Below the pieces are notes generated by a model. It made no database searches. It saw only the letters and a program-made list of their open reading frames with translations, and was not told where the DNA came from. Positions 1 through 10,272 of a DNA stretch of 28,671 bases are shown one piece after another (the first letter of the stretch is position 1; every line of letters begins with the position of its first letter). The position numbers were made by a program, and so were the translations under genes. The stretch is from Apostichopus californicus (Eukaryota; Echinodermata; Holothuroidea; Aspidochirotida; Stichopodidae): assembly GCA_020650975.1 (NCBI GenBank), contig JAIPMN010002553.1, forward strand, positions 3,478 to 32,148, given 5' to 3'.

Positions 1-16
1 CCCCCCCCCCCCCCCC

Positions 17-842
17 CAACCAATTTTTTTGAGGAAAATTCGGGCAATATGCTGAGAATTTTTCGGGCACCTACTGGAAGAAGAATAATTTGCAGTGTGT
101 TTTTCATTTTTTTTGGGTGAAAATTCGGCAATATACTGAGAATTTTTCGGGCACCTACTGAAAGAATAATAATTTGCAATGTGGTTTTTAATTTTTGGGT
201 GAAAATTCGGGCAATATGCTGAGAATTTTTCAAGCACCTACTGAAAAAAGAATATTTTGCAATGTGTTTTTCAATTTTTTTTGGTGAAAATTCGGGCAAT
301 ATGCTGAGAATTTTTCGGGCACCTACTGAAAGAATAATAATTTGCAGTGTGTTTTTCAATTTTTTTGGTGAAAATTTGGGCAATATGCTGAGAATTTTTC
401 GGGCACCTACCAGTGACGGAGCGTCCATACAGTCAGAGGGGCGGATGCCCCCCTGACGAACTCAAATGGACTGCTGGCGCCCTTTTCAGCTTTTTACCAC
501 TTTCTACTTATTCGCGATTATTGACTTTTTATTGCGCTCTCAAATACCTATTGACATTTGTTACATTTTGTTGGTGCAATTTTCTGACAAATGGCGATGA
601 CACCTATTTATTCTTCGTTTATCTTCAAATTAGCAAGGCCTGGAAAGGGTCATTTCCAGCGATCTAGGTAGTATCTTTACTCAAAAAAATTCTGTATGCT
701 CCGCGCCAACCTGTGGTGGCGCTCCGCTTAGATAGTGTCGAAAGCGCCCCTACAGACCATTCTCTCCCCCCTGACCAATACCCCTAGCTCCGCCACTGGC
801 ACCTATGGAAAAGTAGATTAATTTGCAATGTGTTTTTCAATG
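17..842. repeat. ~84-bp tandem repeat, interrupted by an insertion
   Basis: Five consecutive units carry the landmark GCACCTA at 67, 152, 234, 319 and 403, spaced 82-85 bases. Each unit also has AATTCGGGCAATATGCTGAG-like and TTTGCAGTGTG-like segments. The fifth unit is split at 411 by a hAT-like element and resumes at 799, ending near 842. Excluding that element the array is about 430 bp. The TTCGGGCA word also occurs near the transposon terminus (1030-1037), so the array probably belongs to that transposon as a subterminal repeat. Confidence 0.85.
411..798 (+). mobile_element. hAT-like non-autonomous element (MITE), copy 1
   Basis: This 388-bp element begins CAGTGACGGAGC and ends GCTCCGCCACTG, an inverted pair of 12 bases with one mismatch. 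It is flanked by GCACCTAC (403-410) and GCACCTAT (799-806), an 8-bp target duplication with one mismatch. The 8-bp duplication and the CAGTGGCG-type end are hallmarks of the hAT superfamily. It has no transposase and resembles the element at 14970-15550 along its whole length, apart from an internal stretch of about 190 bp that it lacks. It sits inside the 84-bp tandem repeat, so it arrived after the array formed. Confidence 0.9.
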
Positions 843-1082
843 GTTAAACTTATATTATTTTCATTATTGTTGTAACGACTTCCCCATTAATTCTAACCAA
901 TATGGAAGGGTAATAACACGGAAAATGATTTTATGTTATTGGCATGGGATGTAACCAATGAATGCATATGATATGCACATTGATATGTGCAACGCGCGCG
1001 GAGCCCGCGAAAAATTTTGGTTATATATTTTCGGGCAAGTCGTTACAGCCCCCCCAAATCAAATGAGGCTCCTACGCCTATG

Positions 1083-1335
1083 ATAAGGAGGGAAAGTGTA
1101 TATTATTGTCGTAACGCACGCCTTGCATTGTTGGTGGAGAGTTTTGATGCAGGCTCTATGAAGATTGCCAATTTTTTCCTAGTTTGGCTGCCTTTTCAGT
1201 TAATGACGTTTTCTTTAAATTGAATTCGAAAATATTGTGTGATGGTTACCATGACAACATAATTGTTTTTCATTACATGTGATAATTACGGTCTGGTTAA
1301 ATTGCTTTCCTTTCTTTCTCCCCCCTCCCCTGTAG
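1083..1335 (+). other. 3' part of the last FOXN3 intron
   Basis: This is unique-looking AT-rich sequence ending in a long pyrimidine tract (about 1309-1332) and TAG at 1333-1335. That is a strong splice acceptor directly before the coding exon. Nothing else is evident. Confidence 0.7.
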
Positions 1336-1771
1336 GAGAGCCTCAACCCCCAGATCGACTGCAGCACTCAAAGCAAAGTGTACTCCGTCACCGAACGGCG
1401 CGATGGACCATACATACAGCCTGAGCTCCACGATGTGTACCCCGGTGGTGATCGGGGCCCTGGAGGATGACCCCGTGGACTGCGAGATGGAGAGCGACGG
1501 TAGCATGGACGATTCGGACTCGGACTCGGACCAGACGGAATCCAAGAGCTTCAACGACAGCGGCGTCTTCTCTAAAGGTAACTTTAATAAGAGGTGCTCG
1601 GACGACAGCGAATCCGAAAGACAACTCCCTCTGAAGAAACGTCTCAAGAAGAAACCGAAGCATGTCGAACCGGACTTGGTAGAGGGCGCCGATGCATTAC
1701 TGAATTTAGCAGGAATAAACACCCAAGACTGTCAAGACTCCATCGACAATCTCTCGCCGGTATCCAGGTAA
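1336..1771 (+). CDS. FOXN3: FOXN2/FOXN3 forkhead repressor, last coding exon
   Basis: This is the C-terminal exon of a forkhead transcription factor of the FOXN2/FOXN3 (CHES1) group, nuclear repressors acting in cell-cycle and metabolic control. The forkhead domain is upstream of the window. The exon opens after a pyrimidine-rich acceptor; its first base completes a codon, and 144 codons follow to TAA at 1769-1771. From memory of the vertebrate family I recognise a CGSPVV-like block (here CTPVVIG), an acidic serine-rich stretch, DSGVFS (human DSGYAS), LPLKKR, and the closing motif ADALLNLAGI (human AGSLLHLAGI). Order and spacing match the family. An internal ATG at 1403 is not the gene start, since the frame is open to the splice site. 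FOXN2 and FOXN3 cannot be told apart from this exon, and an invertebrate probably has a single gene. Only the last exon is present. Confidence 0.85.
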
Positions 1772-2328
1772 CTGGGGGCAACGATCAGTGAGAACTGAGA
1801 GAAACGAAGTATAAAAAAACAAATGTCAGGGTGTACGAAGAAGAAGAGCTGAAAGGAGATAGCCTCTATTTTGAAACTGAAAGACGAGATCGTAAGTTAG
1901 CGTCGATGTATCCCTCACCCATTTTATACTCTTTTGGTTAAGTACGATGAATTTGTTTACTTTGGCTCGAACCCAAAGACTCGTTTAGAGTAGAAAAACG
2001 AACCTGTCCAATCCCGTAAGTCCTAAACAGCGTGATTATATAAATACGTGATAACAATCTCTTGTAAAAAAATGGTATCCTTTTTTTCAGTCACCAGTGC
2101 CACCCTCTGTGGTATTGACTATTTTTCAGTAGTTACAAGTGGGACGAGTGTTACTCACAAATAGTTTGAGATGCAATGCACATCATCATCAGACGAAGAG
2201 GAAAAAATTGCAGCATCGGTGCAAAAGATGTCAGAAATGCTGCAAGTTATTCTGTAAATCTATTATTCTTAATTGTTCAGTCCACAGTTAACCATTACTT
2301 CATTTTGCGGTCGGAAATGATATAGATA

Positions 2329-2366
2329 TATATATACATACATACATACATACACACACACACACT
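2329..2366. repeat. Compound microsatellite (TA)n-(CATA)n-(CA)n
   Basis: A run of TA dinucleotides passes into CATA tetranucleotides and then CA dinucleotides. It lies in the putative FOXN3 3' UTR. Confidence 0.85.
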
Positions 2367-2403
2367 TTGTAATAAATTAGGGTGGGCGAAAAGCTCTCAT
2401 TTT

Positions 2404-2490
2404 ATAATAATAATAATAATAATAACAACAATATGGTGAACTTATGTAGCACCAAATCAGAAGTAGCCGCTCTAGGCGCTTAACAAAACA
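2404..2490 (-). repeat. 3' tail of a SINE/LINE-like retroelement
   Basis: On the minus strand the segment reads AGCGCC, then GGTGCTACATAAG, then ends in repeated TTATTATT units. A short imperfect stem followed by a trinucleotide tail is the usual 3' end of L2/CR1-mobilised SINEs and LINEs. Only the tail is recognisable. Confidence 0.45.
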
Positions 2491-4765
2491 AGTCAACCGC
2501 AATCAAAGGAACATGTAAAGAAATGAGTCTTAACCGTTTGAAAGTTAAAGTTAATTTGGTGTTGCTTCAATTTTTTAGGAATATTCGATACCAAATTTGT
2601 CAGACGATATCTTGCTAGGAATAGAATAAAGTATATTTTTCAGATAAAATTAACGTGACAAAACTTTAAAGTCTCAAAATGAAACAAGCACGAAACCTCA
2701 ACTTTACCAAAAAATGCAAGAAACACATTCGGACGTGACAGTACATAATTATCGCTAATTTTGCATGTGTGTAAAATTCAGCAGGTTGAAGCTAATTTTC
2801 AGGAAACAATTATTAATATACAATTGGCTCTGAAGTATTACTACTTTGGTGTTATTTATTACAATTTGATGAATGCAGACATTTTTGTAAAGATTGACAA
2901 AAGTGACAAAAGTTACAACAAGTTGGAAGTATATTTTTTCTTGAGAGAGAGGGAATAAATTGTTTTTTTTATTAAAAACACTATGCTTTGAAGAAGTGTT
3001 TCTCATATATCCAGCATAAACCTGTTTTAGCTGGTCACTAAAGGTTTCTTCACAATTTGGTCAGTATTTTGCAAGAGGATGCATTTGTTTGTTTTGGTTC
3101 TCGATTTATCCTTCGATCATGGATTCATATCGGTCGCGGTGTTGATATAGGGGATGCCTTTTACAGTATTTGCAAATGCAAATCAAGGCGCAACCATCCA
3201 TTGTGTACAACAGTTACGTGGTAGTTTGTCGAATGAAACTTGTGTCTGGTTTTAGTCATACCCTTACTATACCCTTAGTACCACCAGTACAGATATTTAT
3301 GACATTCTTAGTTTTAGAATTGGACAGACTTGTACGTAGAATTGTAATTGTAATAATTAAGTAATCGGACAAGGCTCGAGAAATTCTGTTTTTATTTTTT
3401 TTGGACAGTTGCACTTTCACTGTGGACAGAGTGGATGGATGTTAGACATGTAAGGGGTGGGTTGGGGTTGTGTGAGTCAAGGTTACAAATGATTTTCAGG
3501 TCTGGCAATGAAACAAAGTGGCATGCAACAGAAAACGATGACCTCTATACCGACACGAACCCTGAATTGTAACGTCACGTCATATTTTTTTCCCCTCTTT
3601 TTTTTTTAAAAATACATTCGAACCCTTAGGTTTCGAGGAATGCTACCATACTTTTACCGATCGTGGTGGTGGTGCTTCAAGTCAGGCTTCCAAATATTGT
3701 AGCTTTGATCTGAAGGTGCAAATTTAAGGGTAAAATGCCACGAGTACAAAAAAAGAAAGAAAGAAAAAATATCCTGTCTTCCATAGTTGGGTGCTGAATG
3801 ATTCGGTGGTTGTGAAACTCTCATCAGTATTTTATTTTCTTTAAATTTTTTTTTTTTTAAATTCCTTTTGCATCTTTAGGGAAGCTATCATGCCAGCATT
3901 TTTGAAGCCAAGTTTTAAACGTTTTTAGCCAAAAAATAAAGAAGCTTTCATACCAGTAGGTAGATTCTTAAAAGGTCAGTGAAAAAGCAAGAAAAAGGAC
4001 TACTTTGATTTATTAATAAAATTTTTGCTAGCAAACATGAAGCCAGTCGCTAAAGCATGTGGGTACATTACTTATGTATTGTCTAATGTCATATGTTTCG
4101 GGCAGTTTTTTTATTCATTTTTTCTTCTTGTTTTTAATTTTTTTTAACAGTAATAATTGGTGGCGGTAGGATCGAAATGATCAGGTTTTTAAGTTGAAAA
4201 GCAATTTATTTTTGTTGGTTACAATTTGCAAATTCAGTAAACACATCTCATGTAAACAGGGTTACTGTTTCAAAAGATCTTTTAATTATTGTAGTGGAGG
4301 ATTAACTCAGAAGCAACTCAGTTTTAAACAGTATCTTTCTTGAATAATCAGTCAAGCTGAAGGAGAAAAAAAAAACAAACAAACAAAAATTTCTCTTTTA
4401 ATGGCAGGGAAAGTTGGGCTTTGACTTTCATTAACAGTTTGTGCAATAGTCTGGGCGTGTTTTCCTCTCTTAAGACCTTTTTTTTTCTTTTTTTAATTCT
4501 CTCTCTATTACCTTTCCTTTCTTTTTAACCCTTTCCCTCATAGAACAATTTGTTACTTTATTTTACCAAATAAAAAAGTCGTATTATGTATAAGCCTCTT
4601 TCCACTTTAAGTGTATATTATGCCATGTTATGTATATAATTTTAACAAAATGTGGAGCCTAAATCTCTCTTTTTTTTTCTTTTTAAAAAAAAGATGTTTT
4701 TGTGACTTTAAACAGAGAGTTTGAGATATGTTTGGCAATTATGTTTGGTTGGGAAAGGGAGTGGA

Positions 4766-4790
4766 GGGGGGGGGGGGGGAGGGGAGGGGT
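4766..4790. repeat. Poly-G tract with G-quadruplex potential
   Basis: Fourteen consecutive G are followed by A, four G, A and four G on the plus strand. If transcribed on this strand it could form an RNA quadruplex. Confidence 0.7.
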
Positions 4791-4920
4791 GTTTGGTTTT
4801 GGGAGGAGATGGGAATGAATGTCAAACCCTCAGATCATGTGATATATTTGACAGTGAGTTATATTGAATGCCAACTGGCAATTGATATTAATTATTTGGA
4901 ATTATTTTTCCCTTTTTTTT

Positions 4921-4972
4921 CTTTAATTAATTAATTAATTAAAAATAGCAATTAATTAATTAAAAATAGCAA
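4921..4972. repeat. (TTAA)n repeat with a duplicated AAAAATAGCAAT unit
   Basis: The unit TTAATTAATTAAAAATAGCAA occurs twice in a row, within a TTAA tetranucleotide run. Confidence 0.75.
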
Positions 4973-7318
4973 TGGTTTTGATTAAATTCAAGTTATTTAT
5001 TTGGTTATATAGGTTGGTCGTTGTTTAGTCTGCAATAGGATTCATTGCAATACACAAATTCTGGTGCAAACATGTAAATTGGTTCTTGCCAAGGAACAGT
5101 ACTGGTTTGCCGTGAGATGACAACATAATGGAAAAGAAGTTGCTTAGCTTTGCTGTGATTTTTTTTTTTTTTTTTATGTTTGCTGTGACTGACATTAACC
5201 AACTCAACAATGAATACCTACAAACCATCTAACCAGCTTGTAGATCACCATCCCCTTCTCACCATCCCCTCCTCATCCCCTCCTCCTCATCCCAAGTTTT
5301 TTGGTCAAAACACTCTCCATTTTAGGGCATGGTTTCTTCTGACAGGAATGTAATTTAACTGCATGTTGATTTAGATGAAATACATCACCTCATTGATTGT
5401 CCATCTCATTCCCTTCAACTCACTACTCCTCCTCCTCAACTCCTCCTCTCCCCCTCCCCCACTTAATCTCATCCTTCTCATTCTCTTGAAATTAAATACT
5501 GTTTGCTCGTCCATCATGTTGAGGATTTGGGGATCTTACCAACCTTCAATTTGCCAAACTTATTTCAGGTATGTGAATCCTTAGAATCTCCTCCTCGTTG
5601 AAACTTCAGAGAGACGTTTTAACCGAGGGATATCAACTACGACCAATGACTCACAATAAAGTATAAGAGCTAAATATAGGACTAAGATACAAACTTGGGA
5701 GACCATTTTTGGTCTTTCTTTAGCGATAATTTGTGAGGATTGGCTAGTGATTTATTCTTAACACCTGTATCTCTTACCCTTATATACAACGTTTTTTTCT
5801 ACGAGATCTTCTGATAAGCTATCTCACATGTATCATGATTATACTTTTATCATTATTAGTTTATATATTAATTTTTACGAAAACTTTGTAATCTTGTTTT
5901 ATTTTGCGATATATGTAAACTTTCAAATGAATACGTTCACCCTTTGCTTCAACCCAACTCATTTAATCTCAGTAGAAATCAGCTGCGATGTAAAATTATG
6001 ACGTTATTTTTCTTTTGAAAAAGGTGGTTTTCGCCTCAAGTTCCTCATAGTTATCTTTTTGTCCAACTCTTTGCTCTTAATTTTATGTTTTCCATATTTG
6101 ATTAAGGAAATCTTTGCTAGTTGTTTAGTTTTCAATTAGCCACAGGCTGTTACTTAAGTTGTGTAAGCCCAATTCGACATCCCTGAATGTTCTGTTAATA
6201 CGTCATCGAACTTTCTTTGGGTTGGAAATGAAGGTAATGACAACACCATTTTCCATCTCATGAAACCTTTTCATTGTAATACATCTTGCTCTCCCATAAG
6301 TTTAAACTCCGATTTGTGACTTAGCCATTTTAACGTAATTGAAGTCCTAAGCAGCTGGTTGCTATTGTCCGTGCTGACTGTTGCTGTAAGGCAAACTTTT
6401 AAATTGCCCAAGTCAAAATAACACTCAGAGAACATCAGATTGTACTACTGGTTGCGTCAAAATAGATGCTCAAGTCTGGAGAAAGTCATCGATACACTTG
6501 TCAAATATATTGTCAGCAGTGAACCTAGGCCACCAACTCTTTAACTTGTTGTACCTGCTCAAAACCAACTTTGCATATATTTTGAACAATGGTTATTTCA
6601 AATTTTTGGGCATTACGTACCACTTTATACACAGAATTGCATCTGTGGAGTTGAAAGAAATAAAACACAAATAATGCTTGAAAGAATGATTGAATATGTA
6701 GAAACGAAAGATTGGCAAGATTCCCGAGAAACTTTGTGCGTATGACTCGGTATGGTATTTGATAAAATACCAACAAAATGAGAGCAAAAACGGACTTGAT
6801 ATCCTTCACACAGTGCATCGCAGTAGTCAGCTGAATGCAACCGAAAGTGAAAGAAAACATGGGGAAGTTACCATAGTAATGAATGCAACCAGCTGCTTAG
6901 TATGTTTGACTTCATATCAACAATCGTGTGCATTTAACTATAACATCCAGTATATATCTCTATTTGTTATACAAGTGGCTGCTATATATTAAAGTATTGC
7001 TTATTTTATGTTTCTAAGGTGGTCCATTCATTGCGTGACCTGCGACCACTCTTTTTGTGCCGTGACATAACGATTAACCCCTCCAGTTTGCTGTGAATTA
7101 ACTTTTGCTGTGATTCAGTTTAGCTTGTTTTTGACTTTTGACTGGACATCAATGCAGTTACAAAAGGGACCTCTGGTGCAATTGGGTATTATCGTATCTA
7201 CATTAAAAAAGAATACGGGATAACTAGTTTGTGTTGTCCACTTTTTTGGAAAGGAATACAATCTGTACATATTACGAAGTATTTAAAGAAAACAAATTTT
7301 TATTTACAAAAACTCAAG

Positions 7319-7338
7319 CATCATCATCATCATCATCT
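7319..7338. repeat. (CAT)n microsatellite
   Basis: Six to seven CAT units lie in non-coding DNA. Confidence 0.8.
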
Positions 7339-7869
7339 TTTTAATTAATTTTTGCCCTCTCGTTGTGAATTTCAGCTTTCGTTGAGCTTTTTTCAACAGC
7401 TGTAATTGTTAATTTTTTTTTTTTTTTGGTCTCTTATTTTTATCAATGTATAGCTTTTTTGTTTTTTGATTCCTTATGGTTTTAACAGTCTTCCTAAAAT
7501 CTACTGAAGATATAGCAACAGTCTTGCGATGTTAAAAGACTTTGACATCAATAAAGGTGACAATTTACGCAACTCATGCTTATTGTACAGCATATCTTGT
7601 CTAATAATTTAGTACAGGTACAATGGTGGAAAGGGCATAATGTAAGCCTGTATTTAACTGGTTTAAAATATATGAAATACAAAAGAAAATTCAGTTTGTC
7701 GCTCCTTTTATTCACTTCGTATAAAAGTTCTCTTACTCGACTTTCAATCGAACAAGTTCCGTAAAAAAATTGTAAACAAAATTGTGATATTTTGCCGATG
7801 GCACAAATGTCCCTGTAAGTAAAAGCAACAAGAGTCTCCTTCACACTCTGTAAGACATTGTCAAACATA

Positions 7870-8220
7870 AGGACAGAGGCAGAATTGCCATTGGGTCAGA
7901 TGAGCATCAGCCCAGAGCCCCCCACCTGCCCTCCCACTTCTCCAATGTATGGGCCATACACCTGGATTTACAATGTAAACGCTATACCTGTCTTGGTTCA
8001 TGACTAAGTTGATCCACATATCAAGTAGGAAATTTACTTGAAATTTGCTACTGAAGTTATCGAGTTGAAAGGTTGTCAGACATTAACCTCTGGACGATTG
8101 ACCTCAAATGGCCTTTGACCTCTATGCAAACATGAAAATGAGTCTTGTACTCATTACATTTGATCCACATAACAAGTATGAAGAAAAAAAGACAACACCC
8201 CTCCCCCTAGCCCTTTGATT
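7870..8220. repeat. Possible old interspersed repeat
   Basis: The stretch has a C-rich patch (about 7912-7942), the phrase TTGATCCACATA twice (around 8010 and 8161), and TGACCTC twice near 8100. The two phrases about 150 bases apart, and the difference in composition from the flanks, suggest a decayed repeat. I cannot classify it. Confidence 0.25.
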
Positions 8221-8513
8221 ATAGCAGCTTACAAAACACATCCGCTTAGAACCACCAAAATATTGCATCCATTCATAACGAACCAGAGATGGGTTTAGTT
8301 CTCTTAACCATTCTTTAGTATGGGCAAAGAGTTGCTAGAGAAGGATAACACCAATGAATGGTGACTGTGTGAACACTATCATAACCCCATGACAGGAGTT
8401 ACAGCATTGAGTTATAAAACTACAAACTTGGCTGCAAGCAATAAAGTAGTAACCATTTATAAAACATACTGCTCATAATGAGCAGCAGACTTCATTATTT
8501 TATCAGGTATTCG

Positions 8514-8809
8514 TCAAACAAGAACTCGCTTCATTCCAGCTGTGTAGTCGAACAACCTTCCGTTCAGAAATTTGCCTTGCTTATCCAGAATGTAGTGGAA
8601 AGTACGGCCGTAAACTTTAATGGGGAGTTGACTTGACACCGCATGTCTCGAATGCTGACAGGAGACTTTTGATACAGGGACCGTTATGGAGGATTTCAAT
8701 CCAAGAAATCCGAAAGTTTCAATTCTGATGTTGTTGCCGCCTTTCAGTAAAATGAGTGAAGATATTGATCTCCTGGAGTACATTAAAGACCCGGCAAAGA
8801 TTGATGTGC
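8514..8809 (-). CDS. TMEM223: TMEM223 last coding exon
   Basis: It codes for the end of helix two and the conserved soluble C-terminal domain, residues 137-234, ending in TGA at 8514-8516. The acceptor is TCATCCTAG|GC. There is no perfect AATAAA close downstream; a TATAAA variant lies about 60 bases past the stop. Confidence 0.9.
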
Positions 8810-10247
8810 CTAGGATGAAAGAAAAGAGGGAAATATGGAAAATATCAAGCTAAAGCAGGAATCGAATGTTACGGCAAGTAAAAAATATCTAAATAGTAAA
8901 AGGTCCAAATTGCACCTGCCAGGTGGTTTCCCGACTGGCAGGCGGCTGTGTGCCGTGTTCATGACTTAAACCGCACAGTTTAACAAATGTATTACCAATT
9001 GGGTGGTCATAAATTTGCTTGTGATCTGAATGAGTGCTGGTCCTTAACAGCAAACAGTCATTTGTGCAGATCATTCGGTCAATGCGCAGGGTGTCAGTTG
9101 TATTAAAGGGTGTGAAGACTCGCGCAGAAAGAAACATCTAATGCCGGTAATCTGACCTAGTTTCGAATGAGGTGTAACAGAAGTGTTAGACACCACCATC
9201 GATCCCAGAAAATACACACACACAGCTTGCTACCATCAGTAATTAGACACTAGTGTACAGTCAGTACATACAGCTGCGGTCAATACCCACAGCACAGTAT
9301 ACAAACAATACAGCGGTGGACATCAATCCATCCATCAGGTCCAGCTAAAGATAACAAGGTATCAGGTTTCATTACTGTACTGTCTGCATTTTGTAGCAAC
9401 ACGAACAAAACGTCACTTGCAAGCAACGGAAAGTTAACTTTTTCAGATGGCCGCACGCGGTTTGGGGCGTGTCTTCAATGCCTTTAAGTCCATGGTACAA
9501 TGGTTGAATTGAATAATTGGTTGCGACAGTTGAGTTTAATAAGTCTTGATCAGTTGGTCAATGTGCAGCAGGAGTTAAATGATTTCATACTTGGTATGTA
9601 GGTACATGCTGGTGTATGAACCCTGCTGCTCTCTTGAAATCAAAGCTCGAGAATCTTGCGTGTGCAGTGATATAGTAATTGTTATCGAATAGTTGCAAGG
9701 CATCAATAGTCTGGGGGCTCTCTGAATAACTATTACCTCCATACCCAGCTACATGAACGCTGGTCCTAATTTGTTCATAATATATATACAGCATGTAACC
9801 ACCTTTAGTTTTCACATGCAGACTTTATTATTTCTTACCTGCTGCAAGGCACAAAAGTGTAACACCATATCTCCATTTACCAGATGACAGTGACATAGTA
9901 ATCCCAGACCACGAGGTCCACTTTTTTAATTCTGCTGGAGGGCCCTCTGGTCCATATTTAGTGGCTGTCAGGATATGTGCATCTTTCATGGATGTAAAAG
10001 CAGTGTGTGTCAGGTAACCCCAAAAGACCATCTGAGCACAAGCAAATGCACCAACAACACCGAAAAATATGTTACTTTTGTTCTTGTAAAGAACAACATC
10101 CTTAACCACCTCTGACTTATGAAATTTTGTCCTGCAGGGGCTCAATATTAAAGTTCTCCTAAGAGGAAACAAGGTTGGGAAGACATTCTTCCTTGTGCAT
10201 CCCAATCTCTGGTGTATGTAACATGTAATCCTCCAAGGAACAGCCAT
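8514..10247 (-). CDS. TMEM223: TMEM223, mitochondrial inner-membrane protein (complete, 2 exons)
   Basis: Joining 10247-9839 and 8809-8514 gives 234 codons plus TGA; vertebrate TMEM223 is about 200 residues. The intron has a GTAAGA donor and a pyrimidine-rich TAG acceptor and splits one Gly codon (phase 1). Residues 1-45 are rich in Arg/Lys and lack acidic residues, as in a mitochondrial presequence. Two membrane segments follow: about 60-80 (FFGVVGAFACAQMVFWGY) and about 127-147 (YGVTLLCLAAGTSIFAG). Family landmarks are the VVKDVVLY block, KWRYG before the second helix, PVSKVSC, LPIKVYGR and LDKQGKFLNGRLFDYT near the C-terminus. TMEM223 is known as an inner-membrane factor tied to cytochrome c oxidase biogenesis. 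The start is the first ATG after an apparent 5' UTR acceptor. The 1029-bp intron holds nothing recognisable. Confidence 0.92.
9839..10247 (-). CDS. TMEM223: TMEM223 exon with start codon
   Basis: It codes for residues 1-136 and the first base of codon 137: the presequence, first membrane helix, matrix or intermembrane loop, and the start of the second helix. The donor is CAG|GTAAGA. Confidence 0.9.
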
Positions 10248-10272
10248 TATGTACTGTTGAACATGAATTCTG
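10245..10272 (-). promoter_or_regulatory. TMEM223: TMEM223 5' leader: splice acceptor and minimal uORF
   Basis: Upstream of the start on the minus strand, a T-rich tract ends in CAG at 10272-10270, a likely acceptor. The leader then carries ATG at 10264-10262, opening a five-codon uORF whose stop TAA (10249-10247) overlaps the main start as TAATG. This implies an untranslated upstream exon that I could not locate, and a possible reinitiation control. Confidence 0.45.

Larger units (their letters stand above)
1..1082. mobile_element. Right end of a DNA transposon (left part outside window)
   Basis: The segment runs from the window edge to a terminus reading CTCCTACGCCTATG (1069-1082). Read inward from the other strand it begins CATAGGCGTAGGAGCC, followed by a G-rich stretch and GTAACGACTTGCCCG. 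Such GGCGTAG-type ends are typical of cut-and-paste DNA transposons, but I cannot name the superfamily because the partner end and target duplication lie outside the window. Inside are an ~84-bp tandem array, a nested hAT-like insertion and a GC-rich box near 991-1009. No transposase reading frame is visible. It lies in the intron before the final FOXN3 exon. Confidence 0.5.
1772..2959 (+). other. FOXN3: Probable FOXN3 3' UTR, proximal part
   Basis: Non-coding sequence follows the stop. AATAAA occurs at 2371, 2625 and 2954. The last is followed by a T-rich stretch suitable as a downstream element and is a fair candidate for cleavage. The true end may lie further on, because vertebrate FOXN3 has a long 3' UTR and the T-rich sequence continues to about 7.5 kb. 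A 19-base hairpin lies at 1960-1978. Confidence 0.4.
2960..7560 (+). other. Gene-free T-rich stretch, possible long FOXN3 3' UTR
   Basis: I find no exon with family resemblance here. Long T runs lie on the plus strand (for example 5159-5175 and 7412-7426), together with simple repeats and short C-rich tracts (5263-5300, 5400-5480). TGTATATA, a Pumilio-type site, occurs near 4633. AATAAA occurs at 7550-7555. The strand bias toward T fits a transcribed, U-rich 3' UTR of the upstream forkhead gene, but intergenic DNA is equally possible. Confidence 0.3.

Noticed and set aside
17-410. The regular ~84-bp units as a CRISPR array
   Set aside because: The units are repeated along their full length with no unique spacers, and the genome is eukaryotic. 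It is a simple tandem repeat.
1297-1722. 141-codon open frame on the minus strand across the FOXN3 exon
   Set aside because: It is antisense to an exon with clear FOXN2/3 resemblance. The frame is open because of biased codon content, and it has no family similarity of its own.
1960-1978. tRNA gene suggested by a T-arm-like hairpin
   Set aside because: No D-arm, anticodon arm or acceptor stem can be drawn around it.
5375-5584. 69-codon Leu/Ser/Pro-rich open frame
   Set aside because: It is low-complexity C/T-rich sequence with no recognisable protein family and no splice context.
8091-8125. Paired TGACCT sites as a nuclear-receptor response element
   Set aside because: The half-sites have non-standard spacing and lie in what looks like an old repeat, far from any promoter.
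8889-9137. 82-codon open frame inside the TMEM223 intron
   Set aside because: It has no similarity to known families. The flanking exons splice together in frame without it.
9585-9815. 76-codon open frame in the TMEM223 intron
   Set aside because: No domain or repeat family is recognised and no splice sites are in a compatible phase.
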